Assembly (NCBI GenBank): GCA_030650605.1
Contig: JAUSDP010000016.1
Coordinates: 1-51,559, forward strand
Source: a bacterium
Lineage (GTDB): Bacteria > Patescibacteriota > Minisyncoccia > Phycocordibacterales > Zambryskibacteraceae
Reading direction: 5' to 3'
DNA: 51,559 bases
Shown here: one piece after another, positions 7,406-14,318 of the stretch
How the letters are laid out: every line of letters begins with the position of its first letter
How positions within the stretch are numbered: position 1 is the first letter of the stretch
The notes under the pieces: model-generated
Seen by the model: the letters and a program-made list of their open reading frames with translations, nothing else
Databases searched by the model: none
What the model was told of the DNA's origin: nothing
Position numbers and translations under genes: made by a program

Positions 7406-8442
7406 AAAAGGAGAGAAGCGAGGGTGTGCTTTATCGCAAATATCGTCCGCAACATTTCAAAGATGTCATTGGCCAGGAACATGTTGTTAAGGTATTGGAA
7501 GGGGCGATTAAACTCGGTAATATTTCTCACGCCTATCTTTTCTCTGGACCACGTGGCACTGGTAAAACCTCCATGGCCAGAATTTTATCGCGTGAGATTG
7601 AGACTTCGGCTAATGACTTGATCGAAATGGATGCTGCCTCCAACCGCGGTATTGACGATGTTCGTGAGATCAGAGAATCCGTCAACACTCTGCCTTATGA
7701 GTCACGTTATAAGGTTTATATTATAGATGAAGTGCATATGCTTACTAAGGATGCTTGGAACGCTTTTCTCAAGACTTTGGAAGAGCCGCCGAAGCATGTT
7801 GTTTTCATCTTGGCGACAACTGAATTAGAAAAAGTGCCAGAGACAGTTATTTCACGCTGTCAGACTTTTTCGTTCAAACAGCCTAATCAAGCTATGCTAA
7901 AAGATTTCGTACTTTCTATAGCCAAGAAAGAGGGCTTTAATCTGGAACCGGCCGCCGCCGAACTCATAGCACTTTTAGGTGACGGTTCTTTCCGAGATGT
8001 GCATGGTATTTTAGAAAAGGTTATCTCTTCTACAGATAACAAAATTATTACCAGAATAGAGATAGAGCAAGTGACGGGCGCACCCAAATCAGAATTAGTG
8101 CGTAGTATTCTCGAGTCGTTAGTAGAAAAAAATCTTGAGAAAGGGTTGAGGGCAATTCAAAGTGCCGCTAGAGCAAACGCTGAGATGAAACTTTTTGCTA
8201 AGCTTATCCTCGAGCGTTTGCGCTTCCTCTTCCTTCTGCACCTCAAGGCTGGTATGGATGATTACATTAAGAAACAAGTTTCTGAAGATGATTTCATCTT
8301 TCTCCAAGCATTGGCGATTAAGGTTGGTTCGAATTTGACCGCCGAAGTGCTTCTTTCTTTTATTACCGCTTACGAAGATTCCGGTCGTACTTCTATTCCG
8401 GAATTAGCTCTCGAGCTTGCTTTAGCTGATTCAATTAAATAG
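7402..8442 (+). CDS. dnaX: DNA polymerase III gamma subunit (DnaX), zinc module absent
   Basis: The AAA+ clamp-loader ATPase subunit. It shows YRKYRPQHFKDVIGQEHV, Walker A GPRGTGKT (residues 49-56), Walker B IIDEVHML (about 107-114), the TLEEPP hinge, sensor 1 ATTE and the SRC arginine finger. Two things are unusual. The Cys4 zinc-binding insert that normally sits between Walker A and the DLIEMDAAS segment is missing: ARILSREIETSANDLIEMDAAS runs straight through with no Cys. The protein is also only 346 residues, so no tau-type C-terminus is present. The lid and oligomerisation domain remain (about residues 160-340). It overlaps dus by 4 nt. Confidence 0.93.
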   Translation: MKKERSEGVLYRKYRPQHFKDVIGQEHVVKVLEGAIKLGNISHAYLFSGPRGTGKTSMARILSREIETSANDLIEMDAASNRGIDDVREIRESVNTLPYESRYKVYIIDEVHMLTKDAWNAFLKTLEEPPKHVVFILATTELEKVPETVISRCQTFSFKQPNQAMLKDFVLSIAKKEGFNLEPAAAELIALLGDGSFRDVHGILEKVISSTDNKIITRIEIEQVTGAPKSELVRSILESLVEKNLEKGLRAIQSAARANAEMKLFAKLILERLRFLFLLHLKAGMDDYIKKQVSEDDFIFLQALAIKVGSNLTAEVLLSFITAYEDSGRTSIPELALELALADSIK

Positions 8443-8459
8443 GCCTGATTGATTAAAAA

Positions 8460-8708
8460 ATGTGGTACGTGTACATTATAAAAAGCCAGCTTAAAAAATG
8501 GTACTACGTAGGTAGTACTAATAGATTAGATATACGTCTAAAGGAGCACAATAATGGTCAGGTTACTTCGACAAAACTGTACTTACCATTCAATATGGTT
8601 TATAAGAAGAAATTTGATAGTGAAATGCTGGCTAGAGAATATGAAAGATTAATTAAAGACAAAAGAATTTTAAAAGAGTCTTTGATTAAGGATATAGAAA
8701 GTTCGTAA
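8460..8708 (+). CDS. GIY-YIG nuclease domain protein
   Basis: An 82-residue protein that is essentially one GIY-YIG domain: WYVYIIKS for GIY, YYVGSTN for YIG, then RLKEHNNG. It resembles the UPF0213/YhbQ-like group of short nuclease-like proteins. The catalytic-type Tyr, Arg and downstream Glu are present (EYERLIKD). It sits 17 nt after dnaX and 7 nt before tRNA-Gln. A second, divergent copy lies at 9023 on the other side of the tRNA pair. The role is unknown; DNA repair or a relict mobile-element nuclease are both possible. Confidence 0.88.
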   Translation: MWYVYIIKSQLKKWYYVGSTNRLDIRLKEHNNGQVTSTKLYLPFNMVYKKKFDSEMLAREYERLIKDKRILKESLIKDIESS

Positions 8709-8715
8709 GCAGAGC

Positions 8716-8786
8716 TGCGGGATCGTCTAATGGTAGGACATCGCCCTTTGGAGGCGAGTATCTTGGTTCGAATCCAAGTCCCGCAG
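8716..8786 (+). tRNA. tRNA-Gln (TTG)
   Basis: A complete cloverleaf: acceptor TGCGGGA (8716-8722) pairs with TCCCGCA (8779-8785), followed by discriminator G. The D arm carries the GTCTAATGGTAGGAC sequence. The anticodon arm is TCGCC-CTTTGGA-GGCGA, which puts TTG at 34-36. The T arm is CTTGG-TTCGAAT-CCAAG. The 3' CCA is not encoded. It is on the same strand as dnaX and may be co-transcribed. Confidence 0.93.
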
Positions 8787-8807
8787 CTCTGCTTAAGAGT
8801 CGGATCG

Positions 8808-8825
8808 CCTGCCTGCGCAGGCAGG
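8808..8825. repeat. 18-bp palindromic element, copy 1 (in tRNA D arm)
   Basis: CCTGCCTGCGCAGGCAGG, a perfect palindrome. The intact tRNA 90 bp upstream gives the empty site (GGATCG/TCTAATGG). The insertion is exactly 18 bp with no target-site duplication. Identical copies lie at 13216-13233 and 21071-21088. Confidence 0.93.
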
Positions 8826-8850
8826 TCTAATGGTAGGACATCGCCCTTTG

Positions 8851-8868
8851 CCTGCCCGCGCAGGCGGG
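8851..8868. repeat. 18-bp palindromic element, variant copy (in anticodon loop)
   Basis: CCTGCCCGCGCAGGCGGG, a diverged version of the same element that still forms a hairpin on the + strand with one G-U pair and one mismatch. The empty site is CTTTG/GAGG in the intact tRNA. Again exactly 18 bp are added. Confidence 0.88.
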
Positions 8869-9022
8869 GAGGCGAGTATCTTGGTTCGAATCCAAGTCCC
8901 GCAGCTCTTCGTCGCTTCGCTTCTCAGAGCCTTTGGCCGTAGGCCGACGGCCCTTCTTCTGCATGCGACGAAGATACCGAGCGAGTCCTGACAGAGGAAG
9001 GACGACGAGGTAGTATTAGTTA

Positions 9023-9271
9023 ATGTCCCACTTTGTCTATATTCTCGAATGCGCCGATAAGTCTCTCTATGTCGGTTGTACCAACAATCTTGAGAGAAGA
9101 CTGAAACAACACAATAATTCAAAGTGGGGTGCGCATTATACAAAGATAAGGCGTCCAGTTGTGCTTAGGTATAAAGAGGAGTTTAATACATTAAGAGAAG
9201 CAAGAAAGAGAGAATTAGAAATCAAGGGTTGGCGTAGAGAAAAGAAATTTGCTTTATTCAACTTGAGATAG
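9023..9271 (+). CDS. GIY-YIG nuclease domain protein (second copy)
   Basis: An 82-residue single GIY-YIG domain: FVYILECAD, LYVGCTNNLERRLKQHN, with a downstream Glu in REARKRELEIKGW. The family is the same as the 8460 protein and the length is identical, but the sequence is clearly different, so it is not a recent duplicate. It follows the tRNA-Gln pseudogene by about 120 bp. Its cellular role is unknown. Confidence 0.88.
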   Translation: MSHFVYILECADKSLYVGCTNNLERRLKQHNNSKWGAHYTKIRRPVVLRYKEEFNTLREARKRELEIKGWRREKKFALFNLR

Positions 9272-9334
9272 GCCATTCGGCTCTGAGAGTCTCGGTCTCG
9301 ATGAGTTCGGACTCCGAGGAGTATACTTTCAATA

Positions 9335-9793
9335 ATGGAAATAATAAAAGGTAACCTAATTGAGTTGGCCAAACAAGGAAGATTTGATGTTATTGTGCAT
9401 GGTTGCAACTGCATGTGCACTATGGATGCAGGTATAGCAAAACAAATAAAAAATGAATTTCCAGAAGCATACACCGTAGACCTCCAAACTATACCTGGAG
9501 ACAAAACAAAATTGGGTACCTGTTCGTACGGAGTTGTTTCCATTGAAGGAAAAGAACTTCATATTGTAAATGCTTACACCCAATACGATTGGAAAGGAGG
9601 CAGTGTACTAGTCGATTACAATGCACTACGTTCCTGTATGAAATTAATAAAACAGAAATACGCGGGGAGGAAGATTGGTATCCCGAAAATTGGTGCTGGT
9701 TTGGCTGGTGGGGACTGGGAGAAAATAAGCGCAATCATTGCAGAGGAATTTAAAGAAGAGAACTTTACACTAGTCATCAAAGAAGAAAATTAA
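9335..9793 (+). CDS. Macro-domain protein (ADP-ribose binding/hydrolase)
   Basis: A 152-residue single macro domain. The ADP-ribose pocket signature is visible: IIKGNLIELA, DVIVHGCNCMCTMDAGIAKQI, then IVNAYTQ and IGIPKIGAGLAGGDWEKI. Such proteins bind or remove ADP-ribose from proteins, RNA or metabolites. The length fits a stand-alone domain of the Poa1/ALC1-like type. A TATACT box at 9322-9327 lies 7 nt before ATG, so it is probably leaderless. It is not next to an ADP-ribosyltransferase, so there is no sign of a DarTG-type pair here. Confidence 0.88.
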   Translation: MEIIKGNLIELAKQGRFDVIVHGCNCMCTMDAGIAKQIKNEFPEAYTVDLQTIPGDKTKLGTCSYGVVSIEGKELHIVNAYTQYDWKGGSVLVDYNALRSCMKLIKQKYAGRKIGIPKIGAGLAGGDWEKISAIIAEEFKEENFTLVIKEEN

Positions 9794-9922
9794 TACGTCC
9801 TAAAGGAGGTCGAAATGGTAAGATAGAAAGTGTCAGAAAGACCTTGCGGGGTCTCGCTCTGTAATATCCGAGATCGAGGAGGCCAGCCAAAGAATTTGGG
9901 AGTGTTATAATTAAAAAATTAA
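9794..9922 (+). other. Gene-poor spacer with a stranded ribosome site
   Basis: Contains an excellent Shine-Dalgarno (AAAGGAGGT, 9802-9810) before an ATG (9815) whose frame stops after three codons (MVR). This looks like the remnant of a small SD-led gene. It is followed by a short hairpin (AGACC/GGTCT near 9839-9854) and a TATAAT box at 9906-9911 for the broken methyltransferase downstream. Confidence 0.45.
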
Positions 9923-10332
9923 ATGAAAAACGAACATCTAAGGAAAGAATATGCTCCTACTGCGCGTGGCATAGAGGAACATGCTATAGATCTTGGTCTA
10001 AATATTAACGACCTAAGAGGTAAGAAAATTCTTGATCCCAACTTATAGCAGGACGGAGTGAAGCACTTCCATTCGCCAATGAGTCATTTGACCTGATTAT
10101 TTCGCAGTATGGATCGCCATTTTATGCTGAAAATGTAGAAAAAATCAAACTATTCTTCTCGGAGCTCGATCGGGTTTTAAAAAGTGGTGGAGAGGCTAGA
10201 ATTTACCCAGCTTGGATAAAAAATTCAGAGACAGAAAAGTCTGCGGCGACGAAGAGTAGCTTAAAAGATCTTGAAGAAAAGGGTTTTCAAATCGAACAAG
10301 TTGGTGGCGCCTGGGTATTAAAGAAAGGATAA
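9923..10332 (+). pseudogene. Class I methyltransferase pseudogene (deletion + frameshift)
   Basis: The first frame (9923-10048) reads a methyltransferase N-terminus ending GKKILDPNL and then a stop. A second frame from about 10051 to TAA 10330-10332 reads the family's C-terminal half: ALPFANESFDLIISQYGSPF, LDRVLKSGGEARIYPAW, EKGFQIEQVGGAWVLKKG. The glycine-rich SAM-binding motif and about 40-50 residues that normally separate these parts are missing. So an internal deletion has removed the cofactor site and shifted the frame. It still has a TATAAT box 11 nt before the ATG. Confidence 0.8.
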
Positions 10333-10381
10333 AACGGTTCCCACGTCGTACCAGACGGCCAGCACGATAAATAGTTTTTAT

Positions 10382-10903
10382 ATGCTCACTCCCCAACAGG
10401 AAAGATGGATTAATAGTTTATCTAATGTCAAAAATATTAAAATACTTCCATTTGATACGGAATCAGATAAGAAGTTTGATAGGGTTAAAGAACAAATACA
10501 GTTTGTTTTGGGAACAGAAACAAAAGTAGTACATAAGGGTGCAACTAGCCTTGGAATTTCTGGCCAAGGAGAACTAGACATCTACGTTCCAGTATCACCG
10601 GAAAAATTTGATGTAATGGTAACTAATTTGGAAAAAATATTTGGTAAACCGGGGAGTCTCTATCCTCTTGAGCGGGCAAGATTCGTACATTCTGTAGATG
10701 AAACAAAAGTAGAAGTATTTGTTATCAACGAACAAGGAGAGGGGTGGTTAGATAGTGAAAAATTTGAGGGATATCTAAGATCACACCCGAAAGCATTGGA
10801 AGAGTACAAAATCTTAAAAGAAGCTGGGCACGGACTTACTGTAAGAGAATACTATCGAAGAAAGATTGAATTTATAAACAATATCTTAAGTAAAGCTGTT
10901 TAA
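10382..10903 (+). CDS. GrpB/UPF0157-like nucleotidyltransferase-fold protein
   Basis: A 173-residue protein. The VVHKGATSLGISGQGELDIYV segment corresponds to the GS...D.D core of the nucleotidyltransferase fold as seen in GrpB (UPF0157) proteins, followed by FVHSVDETKVEVFVI and the helical C-terminus ending YRRKIEFINNIL. The biochemical activity of this family is poorly known. It stands alone, followed by a short inverted repeat. There is no Shine-Dalgarno. Confidence 0.75.
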   Translation: MLTPQQERWINSLSNVKNIKILPFDTESDKKFDRVKEQIQFVLGTETKVVHKGATSLGISGQGELDIYVPVSPEKFDVMVTNLEKIFGKPGSLYPLERARFVHSVDETKVEVFVINEQGEGWLDSEKFEGYLRSHPKALEEYKILKEAGHGLTVREYYRRKIEFINNILSKAV

Positions 10904-10904
10904 T

Positions 10905-10925
10905 TACATAGGCGTGGCCTATGTA
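10905..10925. repeat. Inverted repeat after the GrpB-like gene
   Basis: TACATAGGC (10905-10913) and GCCTATGTA (10917-10925) form a perfect 9-bp stem with a 3-nt loop. There is no T-run, so terminator function is uncertain. Confidence 0.55.
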
Positions 10926-11060
10926 TGATATACGGTTGGTTAATTTGTGATAGGTCAATACGCTCGAGATGAGCTGATTAATATTTCATGGTTCTTGATT
11001 TTCTCGCCAATATTTGATAATCTTGTTATCAGAAAGTAATCAACAGTATAGGAGGTCAGA

Positions 11061-11639
11061 ATGCGCAAAGTTATTGTGACGGTGGGTCCGAGAGCGTCGG
11101 GAAAATCGAGCTTCTGTGAAAAAGCATGTGCTCTTGACCCTGCGATAGTTTGGGTCAGTAGAGATAAGGTGCTGATTGAACTCTTTGGTAAAACCTCGCT
11201 TGATCCATATACGGGTGGCCATGAGTATGCTTTGGAGCGAATGTGGAATATTGTAGAAGAAAAACTGCAGTTGGCTTCTAACATCACAATGATTCTCGAC
11301 ACATGGAATGGGTCTTCACGAGAAAGGGTCAATATCAATAGAAAACTCCGAGAATTTGGTACAAACCAAATTGAGGCATGGTACTTTGTGACTCCTATAG
11401 AAAAAGTGGATGAATGGTTCTGGAATAAGCCAGGGATCGCAAAGGTTGGAGAGATGAAAGTACACCAAGGAGCAGGGCTAACTTTCTTTTCCGAAGATTC
11501 GCCTCGGCGCGATTATGAACTCTTCCACAACCTTGCCTCGAGAATTAATTTTGATGGCTTCAGTGAAGTCGTCAGGATTAATCCGGTCATCATGGTACCA
11601 GAGCATCTGCTGAGATTCCAAACCAGCCTACCACCGTAG
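11061..11639 (+). CDS. P-loop kinase-like protein (PNK/AAA_33 type)
   Basis: A 192-residue P-loop NTPase. Walker A is TVGPRASGKSSF (residues 7-18), followed by WVSRDKVLIELFG and a Walker-B-like MILDTWNGSSRERV. This layout is that of small polynucleotide-kinase-like or predicted kinase proteins. The substrate is unknown. Unlike its neighbours it has a strong AGGAGG ribosome site (11052-11057), a recognisable promoter (TTGATT at 10995-11000, GATAAT at 11016-11021) and a terminator that overlaps the last codons. Confidence 0.78.
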   Translation: MRKVIVTVGPRASGKSSFCEKACALDPAIVWVSRDKVLIELFGKTSLDPYTGGHEYALERMWNIVEEKLQLASNITMILDTWNGSSRERVNINRKLREFGTNQIEAWYFVTPIEKVDEWFWNKPGIAKVGEMKVHQGAGLTFFSEDSPRRDYELFHNLASRINFDGFSEVVRINPVIMVPEHLLRFQTSLPP

Positions 11640-11651
11640 GCTGGTTTTTTG
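11621..11651 (+). terminator. Intrinsic terminator overlapping the gene end
   Basis: AACCAGCCTAC (11621-11631) pairs with GTAGGCTGGTT (11636-11646), then a T-run. The kinase stop codon TAG (11637-11639) lies inside the right arm, so the last six codons encode half the hairpin. Confidence 0.9.
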
Positions 11652-11710
11652 TGGCATGTGCTCGAGATGCGTCAAAATGTTAAAATAAAAACTGGTATAA
11701 TGGAAATATT

Positions 11711-12106
11711 ATGAATAACAAAATTACTGCAATAATTTTGTTAACCCCCGTTGTTATTGGGGGAGTTTTGTATTTTTATAATAAAGATACTTCAGTAATA
11801 AAAGAAGAAACAATAGCCGCTCTTAATCAGAAAATTTATAATGGGGGAGTATTTATTACTCCGCTTGAAGTAGTGTCAGATAGCCGATGTCCGATTGATG
11901 TGGTCTGTATATGGGCTGGCGAGGTTTCTTTAAAAGTAAAATTGGATAAAGGAATTATTAATAAAGAAGTGATATTTAAACAACAAATTCCACTTGTATT
12001 TGAAGGAAACACAATTTCTCTTATAGATGTTACTCCAGAAAATAATTCAAAACAGCCAATTAATAAAGAAGATTATCGTTTCACTTTTCTCATAACTTCG
12101 CTATAG
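11711..12106 (+). CDS. Membrane-anchored extracytoplasmic protein with Cys pair
   Basis: A 131-residue protein with an N-terminal membrane anchor (about residues 5-22) and a small outer domain. The segment DSRCPIDVVCIWAGEVSLKV matches a motif seen in many small bacterial lipoproteins of unknown function, where the two Cys probably form a disulfide. A TATAAT box at 11696-11701 lies 9 nt before the start and there is no Shine-Dalgarno. Confidence 0.65.
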   Translation: MNNKITAIILLTPVVIGGVLYFYNKDTSVIKEETIAALNQKIYNGGVFITPLEVVSDSRCPIDVVCIWAGEVSLKVKLDKGIINKEVIFKQQIPLVFEGNTISLIDVTPENNSKQPINKEDYRFTFLITSL

Positions 12107-12133
12107 AAAATTGTATGCTATACTAGGTATATT

Positions 12134-13036
12134 ATGAAAAACTTGATTATTATACTTTTGGTGCTTAGTTTTATCGGTTTTGGTATCTATCTATTTACTA
12201 AAACCTCATCTCTTAATACGAAGACTGTTACTAACACTACTTTGTCAGAAGACAAAGAACAAACCAAAGTCATAGAGAATATTGAACAAATCAAAGAGAG
12301 TACGGTGATAGGGAAATCTGTTCTAGGGCGTGATATTACTGCCTATCACTATGGTAGTGGCGATACAGAGCTACTATTTGTTGGTGGTATCCACGGTGGA
12401 TACTCGTGGAATACGGTTCTGGTTGCTTATGAGCTTTCAGATTACTTAAAGACAAATGCTGACATTATCTCCAAAAATATAAAAGTGACAATTATCCCAG
12501 TATTAAATCCAGATGGTTTAAATAAGGTTGTCGGTAATCTTAGTCGGTTTACCAAGACGGACGTTTCTTCATCACAAACTGTTAAAATATCTGGACGTTT
12601 TAACGCAAACAATGTAGATCTTAGTCGAAACTTTGATTGTAATTGGAAATCCGCTGGTGTGTGGCAAACCAAAACTGTAAGTGGAGGTAGTAAGGCGTTT
12701 TCTGAACCAGAAAGTCTGGCCATTCGAAATTACATAGAAACACAGAAACCTAAAGCGGTAGTAGTCTGGTATAGCGCCGCTGGCGGAGTATATGCCTCAA
12801 GTTGTAATGGCGAAGTTTTACCTCAAACTAGTATCATCACTAACATTTATGCTAAGGCATCTGGTTATCCGGCATATCAAAGTTTTGATTTTTATGAAAC
12901 TACAGGCGATATAGTAAATTGGCTTGCTAAGAACAATATTCCCGCTTTTAGTATTTTGCTCTCAACTCATGAGGATACGGAATGGGATAAAAATCGAAAG
13001 GGTATTGAAGCTCTTCTTCAATACTATGCGAAATAA
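12134..13036 (+). CDS. M14 carboxypeptidase-like protein, active site lost
   Basis: A 300-residue protein with an N-terminal anchor (about residues 4-21) and an M14 zinc-carboxypeptidase fold: FVGGIHGGYSWN, NPDGLNKV, VDLSRNFDCNW and FSEPESLAI. Against its tandem neighbour (13040) the key residues have changed. The acidic residue after HGGY is Ser91 (Glu83 in the neighbour), the third zinc-ligand His is Tyr213 (His204), and the catalytic Glu is Leu275 (Glu266). The substrate-side Arg165 and the Cys pair remain. It therefore looks like a folded but catalytically dead paralogue. A TATACT box lies 9 nt before the start. Confidence 0.83.
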   Translation: MKNLIIILLVLSFIGFGIYLFTKTSSLNTKTVTNTTLSEDKEQTKVIENIEQIKESTVIGKSVLGRDITAYHYGSGDTELLFVGGIHGGYSWNTVLVAYELSDYLKTNADIISKNIKVTIIPVLNPDGLNKVVGNLSRFTKTDVSSSQTVKISGRFNANNVDLSRNFDCNWKSAGVWQTKTVSGGSKAFSEPESLAIRNYIETQKPKAVVVWYSAAGGVYASSCNGEVLPQTSIITNIYAKASGYPAYQSFDFYETTGDIVNWLAKNNIPAFSILLSTHEDTEWDKNRKGIEALLQYYAK

Positions 13037-13039
13037 ATT

Positions 13040-14305
13040 GTGAGACGAGCTATTGTAACGAGTATTATTGTTGGTATAGGCTTACTTTTATTTTTTGTCT
13101 TCTACAATAGTCCAGAACCAGTTATTCCAAGTCTAGAACAGACAGGAAATCTCAAAGCAGTTCATAGTATCATCGGCACTTCTGTGGAAGGGAGAAATAT
13201 TGAAAAATACACATACCTGCCTGCGCAGGCAGGTGGAAGTGGGGGAGCACATATTGCATTTGTTGGTGGCATACATGGAGGTTATGAGTGGAATAGTGTC
13301 GTTTTAGCATATAACTTTATTGATTATCTTGATCAAAATCCTGAAGTTATTCCTAAAAATCTAACTATAACAGTTATTCCTTCTGCGAATCCTGATGGAG
13401 TATATAAGGTAATAGGTAAAGAAGGACGTTTTACCATAAAAGATGTTTCAAAAAGTGTAGCTAAGGCACTGGGTCGTTTTAATTCAAATAAAGTAGATCT
13501 TAATCGTAACTTTGATTGCAAATGGCAACCGAAAAGTATGTGGCAAGAAAAGATTGTAAGCGCAGGAACCAAGCCATTCTCAGAACCGGAATCTCTGGCT
13601 ATCAAAAGATTTGTATTAGAAAATAATCTCGATGCAATCATCTTCTGGCATAGTCAGTCGGGTGCTGTATATGCCTCTCAGTGTGAATCAGGGATTCTTC
13701 CTGAGACACTTAAGATTATGAATGTATATTCAATAGCATCAGGGTATCGTGCAGTTCCATCTTTTGATTCTTACCAAACAACTGGTGATGTTGAAGGGTG
13801 GCTCGCAAAAATTGGTGTCCCAGCGATTACCGTAGAACTTAAGACTCACGAGACTATTGAATGGGAAGAGAATTTGGCTGGTGCCAAAGCACTTTTTGAA
13901 TACTATGGAAATAAAACAATTAATGAAAATATTGGTAATGAACTTGATAAATCTGATCTTATTCGCCTCGATAATCCGCGTCCCAATCAAGTTATCGGTA
14001 GCCCACTTATTATCACTGGGGAGGCTCGGGGCTACTGGTTCTTCGAAGCCAGTTTCCCTGTCTTTCTAACTAACTGGGATGGATTAATAATTGCTCAAGG
14101 TATTGCTACAGCACAGAGCGACCCCGCCACATCGGGCGAGGTAAACTGGATGACAACAGAGTTTGTACCGTTTAAAGCGACGTTAAAGTTTGTTGTAGAT
14201 AAGAACGCTTATAGTAATAGAGGATTCCTGATTCTTCGCAAAGATAATCCGTCCGGTCTTCCAGAGAACGATAATGCACTTGAGATCCCGGTAAAGATAT
14301 TTTGA
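13040..14305 (+). CDS. M14 zinc carboxypeptidase with C-terminal Gmad2-like domain
   Basis: A 421-residue anchored protein. Residues 4-21 are a membrane segment. Residues about 40-295 are an M14 peptidase with His79 and Glu83 (GGIHGGYEWN), Arg156 in VDLNRNFDC, His204 (FWHSQSG) and catalytic Glu266 (ITVELKTHE). Note that Glu is at His+4, not the usual +3. Residues about 310-421 resemble a Gmad2 immunoglobulin-like domain (LDNPRPNQVIGSPLIITGEA). It probably trims wall or extracellular peptides outside the membrane. The start is GTG, 3 nt after the previous stop. An 18-bp palindrome has been inserted in frame as residues 59-65, just before the first core strand. Confidence 0.88.
   Translation: MRRAIVTSIIVGIGLLLFFVFYNSPEPVIPSLEQTGNLKAVHSIIGTSVEGRNIEKYTYLPAQAGGSGGAHIAFVGGIHGGYEWNSVVLAYNFIDYLDQNPEVIPKNLTITVIPSANPDGVYKVIGKEGRFTIKDVSKSVAKALGRFNSNKVDLNRNFDCKWQPKSMWQEKIVSAGTKPFSEPESLAIKRFVLENNLDAIIFWHSQSGAVYASQCESGILPETLKIMNVYSIASGYRAVPSFDSYQTTGDVEGWLAKIGVPAITVELKTHETIEWEENLAGAKALFEYYGNKTINENIGNELDKSDLIRLDNPRPNQVIGSPLIITGEARGYWFFEASFPVFLTNWDGLIIAQGIATAQSDPATSGEVNWMTTEFVPFKATLKFVVDKNAYSNRGFLILRKDNPSGLPENDNALEIPVKIF
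13216..13233. repeat. 18-bp palindromic element inside the M14 gene
   Basis: CCTGCCTGCGCAGGCAGG, identical to 8808-8825. It is read in frame as (L)PAQAG(G), a different codon phase from the MurA copy. The tandem paralogue lacks the matching residues (YHYGSGDTELLF against YTYLPAQAGGSGGAHIAF). Confidence 0.93.
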
Positions 14306-14318
14306 TTATAGCAAAAAT

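Larger units (their letters stand above)
8798..8904 (+). pseudogene. tRNA-Gln pseudogene interrupted by two palindromes
   Basis: A second copy of the tRNA-Gln at 8716, starting about 12 nt after it. The D arm, anticodon arm and T arm are otherwise the same base for base. Two 18-bp palindromes have been inserted: one at the D-arm boundary (8808-8825) and one inside the anticodon loop (8851-8868, after CTTTG). Removing both restores the neighbour's sequence exactly from GGATCG to the 3' end. The 5' acceptor strand has also decayed (AGTCGGA against TGCGGGA). It is therefore very unlikely to work as a tRNA. Confidence 0.88.

Noticed and set aside
8798-8904. The second tRNA-Gln as a functional intron-containing tRNA
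   Set aside because: Two separate insertions plus a decayed acceptor strand; the same palindrome also occurs in protein genes, so it is not a tRNA intron.
8730-8942. A 70-residue ORF across the tRNA region
   Set aside because: It is a chance open frame through the tRNA, its broken copy and GC-rich palindromes, with no ribosome site.
9335-9793. DarG-type antitoxin of a DarTG system
   Set aside because: The macro domain has no ADP-ribosyltransferase partner and differs from the DarG motif order.
14120-14145. Another palindromic insert in the M14 gene (CCCCGCC...GGGCGAGG)
   Set aside because: The arms pair only partly and no second copy was found in the window.
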